NCBI GenBank assembly: GCA_023460175.1
Contig: JAEWRC010000216.1
Span: forward strand, 1-28,912
Length of the DNA: 28,912 nucleotides
Origin: Actinomycetes bacterium
GTDB lineage: Bacteria > Actinomycetota > Actinomycetes > Mycobacteriales > Mycobacteriaceae
Direction of reading: 5' to 3'
The position numbers were made by a program, and so were the translations under genes. The number at the start of each line of letters is the position of its first letter. Positions within the stretch are counted from its first letter, which is position 1. Under the pieces are notes generated by a model that saw only the letters and a list, made by a program, of their open reading frames with translations, ran no database searches and was not told the DNA's origin. Below are positions 22,267 through 28,912 of this stretch, one piece after another.

Positions 22267-23895
22267 TCAGCCCGCGGCGCGCCCGGCGGCCCGGCCGGAG
22301 AAGATGCAGCCGCCCAGGAAGGTCCCCTCCAGCGCGCGGTAGCCGTGCACCCCGCCGCCGCCGAACCCCGCGACCTCGCCGGCTGCGTACAGCCCGGGCA
22401 GCGGTGCGCCGGCTGCGGTCAGCACCCGCGAGTCCAGGTCGGTCTCCAGGCCGCCCAACGTCTTTCGGGTCAGGATGTGCAGCTTGACGGCGATCATGGG
22501 ACCGGCCTTCGGGTCGGTCAGCCGGTGCGGGGCCACCACCCGCGCCACCCGGTCGGGTAGGTAGGCCCGCGCCCCGCGGATGGCGGTGATCTGCCCGTCC
22601 TTGCTGTAGGCGTTGACCACCTCGCGATCGCGGGCGGTCACCTCGGCCTCGACGGTGGCGTAATCCAGGGCCACCACCTCGGGCAGCCCGTTCATCGCCG
22701 CGACCAACTCCGGCAGGGTGCGCGCCTGCACGAAGTCCACCCCGCGGTCGACGAACGCCTGCACCGGGCCCGGCGCCCCGGGCCGGACCCGCGAAAGCAC
22801 CTGCCGCACACTGCGCCCGGTCAGGTCGGGGTTCTGCTCCTGGCCGGACAGCCCGAACTCCTTCTCGATGATGCGGGCGTTCAGGACGAACCAGGTGTAG
22901 TCGTGCCCGGAGCGGGCGATGTATTCGAGTGTGCCCAGGGTGTCGAAGCCGGGATACAGCGGGCCGGGCAGCCGCTTGCCGGTCGCGTCCAACCACAGCG
23001 ACGACGGCCCGGGCAGGATCCGGATGCCGTGGTCGGGCCAGATCGGGTCGTAGTTGGTGATGCCCTCGGTGTAGTGCCACATCCGGTCCCGGTTGATGAC
23101 GCGACCGCCGGCGGCCTCGGTGATGCCGATCATCCGCCCGTCGACATGGGCCGGCACCCCGGCGAGGAGCTGGTCGGGCACCCGTCCCATGCCGGCGGGC
23201 CAGTTCTTCCGGACCAGCTCCGGATTGCCGCCGATGCCACCGCTGGTGACGATCACCGACGACGCGCCGAACTCGAACTCGCCGACCGCCTTTCGCGACG
23301 AGGCCACCCCGCGGGCGGCCGCCGTCGGCTCCAGCACCGTGCCCCGCACGCCGGTGACGGCGCCGTCGTGCAGGATCAGTTCGTCGACCTGGTGGCGGTG
23401 GGCGAAGCGCACCCGCGGGTGGTCGCGGAGGCGACGGGCGAAGATCTCGACCAGCGCGGGCCCGGTCCCCCAGGCGATGTGGAAGCGCGGCACCGAATTG
23501 CCGTGGCCGCGCGCGTCGTAACCGCCGCGCTCGGCCCAGTTGACCATCGGGAAGATCCGCAGCCCGCGTTCGCGCAGCCAGGACCGCTTCTCCCCCGCGG
23601 CGAAGTCGACGTAGGCCTGCGCCCACTGCCGAGGCCAGTGGTCCTCGGGACGGTCGAACCCGGCGGTGCCCAGCCAGTCCTGCAGGGCGAGTTCGTGGCT
23701 GTCGCGGATACCGAGCCGGCGTTGTTCGGGGCTGTTGACCAGGAACAGCCCGCCGAAGGACCAGAAGGCCTGCCCGCCGAGGTTCGCGGCGGTCTCCTGG
23801 TCGACGACCAGCACCTTCTTGCCCCGCTCGGCCAGCTCGCAGGCGGCGACCAGCCCGGCCAGTCCGGCCCCGACCACGATGACATCCGCGTCCAT
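22267..23895 (-). CDS. FAD-binding dehydrogenase (3-ketosteroid-dehydrogenase/flavocytochrome-like)
   Basis: The 542-residue protein has the FAD dinucleotide fold at its start: DVIVVGAGLAGLVAA with the acid end of strand two in VLVVDQE. It has the FAD-binding GGQAFWSFGG, and the C-terminal end GEVAGFGGGGVHGYRALEGT closes the cofactor domain. The layout is that of the KstD/fumarate-reductase flavoprotein group. It matches Rv0785. The substrate is unknown; a steroid or short acid is possible for the group. It starts 21 bases after the DUF2334 gene, in the same operon, and is the last gene before the convergent P450. A functional tie to the P450 is speculative. Confidence 0.85.
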   Translation of the reverse strand: MDADVIVVGAGLAGLVAACELAERGKKVLVVDQETAANLGGQAFWSFGGLFLVNSPEQRRLGIRDSHELALQDWLGTAGFDRPEDHWPRQWAQAYVDFAAGEKRSWLRERGLRIFPMVNWAERGGYDARGHGNSVPRFHIAWGTGPALVEIFARRLRDHPRVRFAHRHQVDELILHDGAVTGVRGTVLEPTAAARGVASSRKAVGEFEFGASSVIVTSGGIGGNPELVRKNWPAGMGRVPDQLLAGVPAHVDGRMIGITEAAGGRVINRDRMWHYTEGITNYDPIWPDHGIRILPGPSSLWLDATGKRLPGPLYPGFDTLGTLEYIARSGHDYTWFVLNARIIEKEFGLSGQEQNPDLTGRSVRQVLSRVRPGAPGPVQAFVDRGVDFVQARTLPELVAAMNGLPEVVALDYATVEAEVTARDREVVNAYSKDGQITAIRGARAYLPDRVARVVAPHRLTDPKAGPMIAVKLHILTRKTLGGLETDLDSRVLTAAGAPLPGLYAAGEVAGFGGGGVHGYRALEGTFLGGCIFSGRAAGRAAG

Positions 23896-23916
23896 CCGGT
23901 CACGCTAACGCACGGC

Positions 23917-24621
23917 TCAGGCCGCGTCCCGCAGCGCCGGGCCCGACTGCCAGCGGTAGACGTCCGGCACGCACCCGTGCAGCAGCGCCAGGTCCACGAC
24001 GTCCAACGAGGCCTGCAGGGGGCCGGGCTTGCGCAGTTGCCGCGCCGAGACGGCCAGCCGGACGGTCCCGCCGCGCCGCGCCGTGCGCTGTGCGGAGAGC
24101 ACCAGCGTGCGGCACCACCAGGCCTCGGCCAGATATCCCTCGCCGATTCCGAGTACCCGCGCATTCGCCGTGGACCCCCGCACCAGGTCGGTGATCCCGG
24201 TGGATCCGGCCAGCAGCCGGAAGCCGTTGCGCGGCAGGGCTTTCAATACCCCGTCCGAGACCGACCAGCCGGGCGCGGCGAACAGCCGGGTCCGCAGCCC
24301 CAAGTGGTCCATGATCCGGTCGGCGGCCATCAGCCGCAGGTTCGCCTCGTGGGCGGGCAGCACCGCGAACTCGGCGCGCCGACGCTTGGTCACGGCCTCG
24401 TCGTAACCGTGCAGCACCACCGCCGCGCCCGCGCGCCGCTGCCCGGCGATCCACTTCACGGTGTCCGGGTCCTCGTCCAGCCGGTAGCCGCCCTTGAGGC
24501 GCGGCGCCACCAACAGCGACGCGGGCACCCCGCGATCGCCCAGATGCCAGCAGAACGCCTCCACTGCGGGCAGGGTCTGCGCGCTGATCCCCGACACCGA
24601 CACGATCAACTGCCCACTCAT
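23917..24621 (-). CDS. DUF2334 polysaccharide-deacetylase-like protein
   Basis: The 234-residue soluble protein matches the DUF2334 family (Rv0784 from memory), which has a NodB/polysaccharide-deacetylase-like fold. It starts with LIVSVSGISAQTLPAVEAF, has the central VLHGYDEA, and then FAAPGWSVSDGVLKAL, the two most conserved segments. The HGY histidine and the neighbouring Asp could hold metal, but the usual second His-x-x-x-His motif is not evident, so activity is unproven. It lies between gpx and the FAD gene, 67 and 21 bases away, in the same transcript. A start at ATG 24621 gives normal family length. Confidence 0.75.
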   Translation of the reverse strand: MSGQLIVSVSGISAQTLPAVEAFCWHLGDRGVPASLLVAPRLKGGYRLDEDPDTVKWIAGQRRAGAAVVLHGYDEAVTKRRRAEFAVLPAHEANLRLMAADRIMDHLGLRTRLFAAPGWSVSDGVLKALPRNGFRLLAGSTGITDLVRGSTANARVLGIGEGYLAEAWWCRTLVLSAQRTARRGGTVRLAVSARQLRKPGPLQASLDVVDLALLHGCVPDVYRWQSGPALRDAA

Positions 24622-24688
24622 GCGGCCAGTGTCGCAACCGCAGATGTCCAGGCGGTGTCAGACACCCGGACACCAGGTGGCGATCAGG

Positions 24689-25177
24689 TCAGCCGGGCAG
24701 GTTGGCCTCGATCGCGGCGATCACCTCGGGCGCATCGGGCGCGGTCTTCGGCCGGAACCGGTTGACCACGGCCCCGCCGGGGGCGATCAGGAACTTTTCG
24801 AAGTTCCACTGCACGTCGCCGGCCTGCCCGTCGGCGTCGGCGGCCTTGGTCACCTCGGCGTACAGCGGATGCCGGTCCGGGCCGTTGACGTCGGTCTTGG
24901 CCAGCAGCGGGAATGTCACCCCGTAGGTGGTCGAGCAGAACGTCTGGATCTCCTCGGCGGTCCCGGGCTCCTGACCCATGAACTGGTTGCACGGCACCCC
25001 GATCACGGTCAGGCCGCGGTCGGCGTAGTCGCGGGCCAGCTGCTCGAGCCCGCTGTACTGCGGCGTCAGTCCACACTTGGAGGCCACGTTGACCAGCAGC
25101 ACGGCCCGGTCGGTGTAGTCGGCCAGCGAGGTCGACCCGCCATCCAGCGTGGTCAGCGCAATATCGTTGAGGCTCAT
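24689..25177 (-). CDS. Glutathione peroxidase-type thiol peroxidase (thioredoxin-dependent)
   Basis: The 162-residue cytoplasmic enzyme is of the GPx family and reduces hydroperoxides. Cys35 in NVASKCGLTPQ is the peroxidatic residue, Cys63 lies in the conserved PCNQFMGQEPG, and Cys81 in TFCSTTYGVTFPLL is in place for the resolving cysteine of thioredoxin-using members. Trp124 and Asn125 in VQWNFEKF complete the catalytic tetrad with a glutamine. Mycobacteria lack glutathione, so thioredoxin is the expected donor. Its ATG overlaps the ptrB stop in ATGA, which couples the two. I do not recall it in the M. tuberculosis block, so it may be an addition here. Confidence 0.92.
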   Translation of the reverse strand: MSLNDIALTTLDGGSTSLADYTDRAVLLVNVASKCGLTPQYSGLEQLARDYADRGLTVIGVPCNQFMGQEPGTAEEIQTFCSTTYGVTFPLLAKTDVNGPDRHPLYAEVTKAADADGQAGDVQWNFEKFLIAPGGAVVNRFRPKTAPDAPEVIAAIEANLPG

Positions 25178-27300
25178 GGCCCGACGCTAACACGCCCCGG
25201 GGTGGCGTCCGCGGTGGTCAACAGCCACGCGTACTGGAACGCGACTTCCTTCCAGCGTTCGTAGCGGCCGCTGATCCCGCCGTGTCCGGCGCTCATCTGG
25301 GTCTTCAGCAGCACCGGATGGTCGTCGGTCTTGGTGTGGCGCAGGGCGGCCACCCATTTGGCGGGCTCGACGTAGAGCACCCGGGTGTCGTGCAGCGAGG
25401 TCATCGCCAGGATCGCCGGGTAGTCGACGGCGGCCACGTTCTCGTACGGCGCATACGACTTCATGTAGGCGTAGACGTCGCTGTTGTCCAACGGATTTCC
25501 CCACTCGTCCCACTCGGTGATGGTCAGCGGCAGCGAGGGGTCCAGGATGCTGGTCAGCGGATCGACGAACGGCACCTGCGCCAGGATGCCGGCGAACAGC
25601 TCCGGCGCCATGTTGGCCACCGCGCCCATCAGCAGACCGCCCGCGCTGCCGCCGAGGGCGACGAGATTGGCCGGCCGGGTCAGGCCGGTGTCCACCAGAT
25701 GCTGTGCCACGGCGATGAAGTCGGTGAAGGTGTTCTTCTTCTCCAGCAGCTTGCCGTGCTCGTACCACGGCCGGCCCAGTTCACCGCCGCCGCGCACGTG
25801 CGCCACGGCGAACACCATGCCCCGGTCCAGCAGCGAGAGCCGCGCGATCGAGAACCGCGGATCCTCGCAGGACTCGTAGGCGCCGTAGCCGTACAGCAGT
25901 GCGGGAGCGGGGAATTCGATGCCCTTGCGGTAGATCAGCGACACCGGGACGCGCGCCCCGTCGGCGGCCACGGCCCAGTCCCGGCGCTCCACGTACTCCT
26001 CGGGGCGGTACTCGCCGAGGACCGGTTGTTCGCGCAGCAGGATCCGCTCGCCGGTGCGCAGGTCCAGGTCGTAGACCCGCAGCGGCACCACGAACGACGT
26101 CGCCGCGATCCGCAGCCGCGGCGCGTCCCAGTTCGGGTTGCCGGCCAGCCCCGAGGCCATCAGCTCGGAGTCGAACGCCACCTCCTCCGGGGTGCCGTAC
26201 TGGCCGTCGGCGGTCAACGGCCACAGCTGAATTCGGGGCAGCGCGGCGCGCCGGTAGCTCAGCACCAGGTGCCCGGCGAAGGCGTCGACGGCCTCCAGGC
26301 GGACGCTGTCGTCGTGCGGCACCAGCGTGCGCTGATTGCCCGGGTCGCCGACCGGCGCCTCCACCAGGGTGAAGTTGACCGCGCCGTCGTTGTGCAGGAT
26401 CAGGAAGCGGTCCTCGCCGCCGACGACGGCGTGCTCGACCGAGTATTCGACGCCGTCGCGCCGCGGCAGCACGCTGGTGAACCGCGCCTTGGGATCCGCG
26501 GCGTCGGCGACGAACACCTCCGAGGTGATCCCCGAGCCGGCGCCGATCATCACGTAGGCGTCGCTGCGGCTGCGGCCCACGCCGAGCCAGAACCGTTCGT
26601 CCGGTTCGTGATACACCTTCTCGCTGGGCAGCCCGCTGCCCAGCCGATGCCGCCACACGGTGTCGGTGCGCCACGCGTTGTCGACGGTGGTGTAGTAGAT
26701 GGTCGCGCTGTCGGCGGCCCAGGTCGCGCCCGCGGCGATCCCCGGGATCTCGTCGTCGTAGAGCTCGCTGGTGCGTAAGTTCTTGAACCGCAACGTGTAG
26801 CGTTCGTCGCCGACGACGTCGACCGAGTACGCCAGCACCTGTCCGTCCAGGCTGATGCTGGCCGCACCGAGCGAGAAGAACTCGTGCCCCTCGGCCTCGA
26901 TGTTCTCGTCGAGCAGCACCTGCTCACCGGGGATCTCGGTGTGCTCGTCGAACTCCGGCGGGTTCCAGTCCTCCGGGTCGCGCACCGGGCACCGGCAGTG
27001 CACGCCGTACTGCTTGCCCTCGAAACTGCGTCCGTAGTACCAGTAGTCGCCGCGCCGGGTCGGGACCGACAGGTCGGTCTCCTTGGTGCGCGCCTTGATC
27101 TCGTCGAAGATATTCTGCTCGAGCGGTTCGAGATGATCGGTCATGGCGTCGGTGTAGGCGTTCTCGGCCTCGAGGTGCGCGATGACTGCGGCATCGGCCT
27201 TCTCGCGCATCCACTCGTAGGGGTCGACGAACACGTCGCCGTGGAACTCGCGACGGGTCTCGACGCGCTTGGCGACGGGCGGTTCGATGTTCGCGGTCAT
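25174..27300 (-). CDS. ptrB: Oligopeptidase B (prolyl oligopeptidase family, protease II)
   Basis: The 708-residue cytoplasmic serine peptidase hydrolyses short peptides after basic residues. It has an N-terminal seven-bladed propeller domain and a C-terminal alpha/beta-hydrolase domain. The catalytic triad is Ser552 in ALGGSAGGL, Asp638 in SLHDTRV and His673 in SAGHGG. It starts ANIEPPVAKRVETRREFHGD after ATG 27300. In M. tuberculosis H37Rv this gene is annotated as two pieces (Rv0781 and Rv0782), but here one frame covers the whole protein, so it is likely active. ATG overlaps the purC stop in ATGA, and its own stop overlaps gpx in the same way. A reading open to 27894 lies inside purC and was rejected. 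Confidence 0.95.
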   Translation of the reverse strand: MTANIEPPVAKRVETRREFHGDVFVDPYEWMREKADAAVIAHLEAENAYTDAMTDHLEPLEQNIFDEIKARTKETDLSVPTRRGDYWYYGRSFEGKQYGVHCRCPVRDPEDWNPPEFDEHTEIPGEQVLLDENIEAEGHEFFSLGAASISLDGQVLAYSVDVVGDERYTLRFKNLRTSELYDDEIPGIAAGATWAADSATIYYTTVDNAWRTDTVWRHRLGSGLPSEKVYHEPDERFWLGVGRSRSDAYVMIGAGSGITSEVFVADAADPKARFTSVLPRRDGVEYSVEHAVVGGEDRFLILHNDGAVNFTLVEAPVGDPGNQRTLVPHDDSVRLEAVDAFAGHLVLSYRRAALPRIQLWPLTADGQYGTPEEVAFDSELMASGLAGNPNWDAPRLRIAATSFVVPLRVYDLDLRTGERILLREQPVLGEYRPEEYVERRDWAVAADGARVPVSLIYRKGIEFPAPALLYGYGAYESCEDPRFSIARLSLLDRGMVFAVAHVRGGGELGRPWYEHGKLLEKKNTFTDFIAVAQHLVDTGLTRPANLVALGGSAGGLLMGAVANMAPELFAGILAQVPFVDPLTSILDPSLPLTITEWDEWGNPLDNSDVYAYMKSYAPYENVAAVDYPAILAMTSLHDTRVLYVEPAKWVAALRHTKTDDHPVLLKTQMSAGHGGISGRYERWKEVAFQYAWLLTTADATPGRVSVGP

Positions 27301-28190
27301 GCACCGGCTCCGATCCAGTCCGCGAAGCGCAGACCTGAAATTCGTTCGTAGGCTTCGATGTAACGGTCCCGGGTGGCCGCCACGATCTCGGGTGGCAGCG
27401 GGGGTGGCGGCTGATCCCCGGTGCGGTCCCAGCCGGATTCCGCCGAGGTCAGCCAGTTGCGGACGAACTGCTTGTCGTAGCTCTGCTGCACCACCCCGAC
27501 CCGATAGTCGTCGGCCGGCCAGTAGCGCGACGAGTCGGGGGTGAACACCTCGTCGGCCAGGGTCAGCTTCCCGTCGGCGTCGACGCCGAATTCGAACTTC
27601 GTGTCGGCGAGGATGATGCCCTTGGTCAACGCGTGCTCGGCGGCCTCGCGATAGATCCGCAGCGTCTCGGACCGCAGTTCCGCGGCGCGTTCGGCGCCCA
27701 CGGCCGCGACCACCGCGGCGAAGTCGACGTTCTCGTCGTGGTCCCCGATCTCGGCCTTGGTGGCCGGAGTGAAGATCGGTTCGTCGAACTTGCTGGCCTC
27801 GACCAGGCCGGCCGGCAGCGCGATGCCGCACACCTCGCCGGTGCGCTGATAATCCAGCAGGCCCGAGCCGGTGAGGTAGCCGCGCGCCACGCATTCCACC
27901 GGCAGCATCTGCAGCTTCTGCACCACCAGCGCCCGGCCCAGCACCTCCTCGGGGATCCGCGGATCGTCCGGCGCGCCGGCCAGATGGTTGGGCGCGGCGA
28001 TCAGGTCGAAGAAGAACACGCTCATCGCGGTCAGGATGCGGCCCTTGTCGGGGATCTCGGAGGCCAAGATGTGGTCGTAGGCCGAGATCCGGTCAGAGGC
28101 CACGAACAGCAGCGTGTCGTCGTCGATCCGGTAGAGCTCGCGGACCTTACCGCTGGACAGGTGCCGATAGTCGGACAGGGAGGGTCGCAT
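27297..28190 (-). CDS. purC: Phosphoribosylaminoimidazole-succinocarboxamide synthase
   Basis: PurC joins aspartate to CAIR with ATP and gives SAICAR, the next-to-last amino-group-adding stage of purine synthesis. The 297-residue product begins MRPSLSDYRHLSSGKVRELY, the classic GKVREL/Y motif near residue 14. It also has FVASDRISAYDHIL, then DKGRILTAMSVFFF, and PVECVARGYLTGSGL. KLTLADEVFTPDSSRYWP is in its usual place. All are family features. The ATG at 28190 is preceded by TACGCT (28202-28197) with a six-base gap. It heads a five-gene unit with ptrB, gpx, the DUF2334 gene and the FAD gene. It matches Rv0780. Confidence 0.96.
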   Translation of the reverse strand: MRPSLSDYRHLSSGKVRELYRIDDDTLLFVASDRISAYDHILASEIPDKGRILTAMSVFFFDLIAAPNHLAGAPDDPRIPEEVLGRALVVQKLQMLPVECVARGYLTGSGLLDYQRTGEVCGIALPAGLVEASKFDEPIFTPATKAEIGDHDENVDFAAVVAAVGAERAAELRSETLRIYREAAEHALTKGIILADTKFEFGVDADGKLTLADEVFTPDSSRYWPADDYRVGVVQQSYDKQFVRNWLTSAESGWDRTGDQPPPPLPPEIVAATRDRYIEAYERISGLRFADWIGAGA

Positions 28191-28196
28191 CGGCTC

Positions 28197-28202
28197 AGCG
28201 TA
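28197..28202 (-). promoter_or_regulatory. Leaderless promoter -10 of purC
   Basis: TACGCT on the minus strand is followed by GAGCCG and the purC ATG at 28190, the leaderless spacing. No TTTACT-like -35 box is present, unlike purF and purS. The rest of the 73-base divergent gap is GC-rich and holds no other site I would support. Confidence 0.45.
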
Positions 28203-28263
28203 GCGGGGCGGCGCCTGGGCTCATCGGGCCCCGCGGCGCCCCGCGACATGTTGGGATCACCCC

Positions 28264-28872
28264 ATGAGTTCCCGGTATGTCCCCTACGCCGCCCGGCCGC
28301 ATCGGTTCCTGGCGCAGTTCCTCAGCGACGTCGTGGTCAGCGCCTGGACGGTGTTCTGGGTCCTGGTCGGCCTGCTGGTCTACGACGCCGTAGCCTCGAT
28401 CGCCGCGGTGGGCCGGCAGGTGGAGAGCGGCGCCAACGGGATCTCGCGCAACCTGGATTCGGCCGGCAACAGCGTCGACGGTGTGCCGCTGATCGGCGAT
28501 CAGCTCAGCAAGCCGCTGACCGCGGCCAGCGAGGCGGCCATGGACCTGGCCGGCGCGGGCGCCAACCTCAACAGCACCGCGTCGTGGCTGGCGTGGGTGC
28601 TCGCGTTCGCCGTGGCGGCCACGCCGATTCTGGCCGTCGGCGGGCCATGGCTGTACCTGCGGATCCGGTTCTTCCGACGTAAGTGGACGGCCATCGCCCT
28701 GGCCGCGACCCCGGCCGGCGAGCAACTGCTGGCGCTGCGCGCGCTGGCCAACCGCCCGCTGCGCAAGCTCACCGCCGTCAGCATGGACCCGGTGGGGGCG
28801 TGGCGCCGCGAGGACCCGATCGCGCTGCGCGGCCTGGCGGCCCTCGAGCTGCGGTCCGCGGGCCTGCGTTAG
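28264..28872 (+). CDS. Small membrane protein, Rv0779c-like, unknown function
   Basis: The 202-residue product has two membrane helices, VVVSAWTVFWVLVGLLVYDA (about residues 22-41) and SWLAWVLAFAVAATPILAVG (about 103-122). A hydrophilic 60-residue loop between them carries the pattern NGISRNLDSAGNSVDGVPLI. A basic, cytoplasm-type C-terminal part follows. It resembles the conserved mycobacterial gene Rv0779c, which has no known function. No ribosome site was found; ATG 28264 follows a GGGATCACCCC stretch. The gene diverges from purC. Confidence 0.75.
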   Translation: MSSRYVPYAARPHRFLAQFLSDVVVSAWTVFWVLVGLLVYDAVASIAAVGRQVESGANGISRNLDSAGNSVDGVPLIGDQLSKPLTAASEAAMDLAGAGANLNSTASWLAWVLAFAVAATPILAVGGPWLYLRIRFFRRKWTAIALAATPAGEQLLALRALANRPLRKLTAVSMDPVGAWRREDPIALRGLAALELRSAGLR

Positions 28873-28891
28873 CTAGCGATTTCGGCGTGAT

Positions 28892-28912
28892 TTCCCACGG
28901 TCACCGTGGGAA
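28892..28912. terminator. Inverted repeat after the Rv0779c-like gene, cut by the window end
   Basis: TTCCCACGG (28892-28900), TCA, CCGTGGGAA (28904-28912) is a perfect 9-base stem with a 3-base loop that reaches the last base, 20 bases after the stop codon. TTTCGGCGTGA just before it could extend the stem if its complement follows beyond the window. It is probably a terminator. Confidence 0.4.

Noticed and set aside
22903..24765. Open frame of 620 codons on the plus strand opposite the FAD and DUF2334 genes
   Set aside because: Composition is that of antisense of coding DNA; no ribosome site or motif.
28203..28263. Stem-loop in the purC to Rv0779c-like gap
   Set aside because: Only short GGGC/GCCC and GGCGCC pairings, expected by chance at this GC content.

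Overview
The window looks like a chromosomal segment of a mycobacterium (Mycobacterium/Mycolicibacterium type). The DNA is very GC-rich, GTG starts are common, lipoprotein signals are typical of the group, and the proteins read like close orthologues of the M. tuberculosis block from Rv0813c back to Rv0779c, in inverted orientation. These correspondences are from memory, not from a search. The backbone is the dispersed de novo purine cluster, all on the minus strand: purM (step 5), purF (step 1), purL, purQ and purS (the three-part step 4 enzyme) and purC (the SAICAR step).

Layout. 1-1716: end of a nitrobindin-like gene, a small Cys-containing lipoprotein, and a convergent orphan amino-acid-type ABC binding lipoprotein with a long structured upstream region. 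1717-4040: divergent pabC (folate) and ygfZ (folate-dependent Fe-S maintenance), then a 58-residue DUF3073 protein. 4062-6784: purM and purF. 7061-9998: an envelope/lipid-like group, namely a DoxX-like membrane protein, a sterol-carrier-family protein and an orphan MCE protein of MceA type. 10008-14471: VOC protein, purL and a membrane alpha/beta hydrolase, read as one minus-strand unit. 14641-15252: an LGFP-repeat lipoprotein. 15260-17495: purS-purQ-M18 aminopeptidase. 17580-19599: an IS607-type element with an intact tnpB and a wrecked tnpA. 19615-22265: a secreted Cys-rich protein, a metallo-beta-lactamase-fold hydrolase, and a cytochrome P450 behind a perfect operator-like palindrome. 22267-28190: a compact minus-strand operon purC-ptrB-gpx-DUF2334-FAD dehydrogenase whose first two junctions are 4-base ATGA overlaps. 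28264-28872: a small membrane protein, followed by an inverted repeat cut by the window edge.

Regulation. Many genes show a mycobacterial -10 hexamer (TANNNT) 5 to 8 bases before the start codon, the arrangement expected for leaderless mRNAs (purF, purL, purM, purC, pabC, ygfZ, VOC gene). purF and purS share a longer promoter layout, TTTACT, 16 bases, TAGA(C/G)T. The IS607-type element sits directly upstream of the purS promoter, so its TnpB guide RNA, if made, could read into it.

The most unusual items are the TnpB that outlived its transposase beside purS, the orphan MCE/sterol-carrier/DoxX group inside the purine cluster, the palindromic operator of the P450, and the structured region upstream of the orphan binding protein. 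No rRNA, tRNA or CRISPR array was seen, and no gene-free stretch exceeds about 280 bases.
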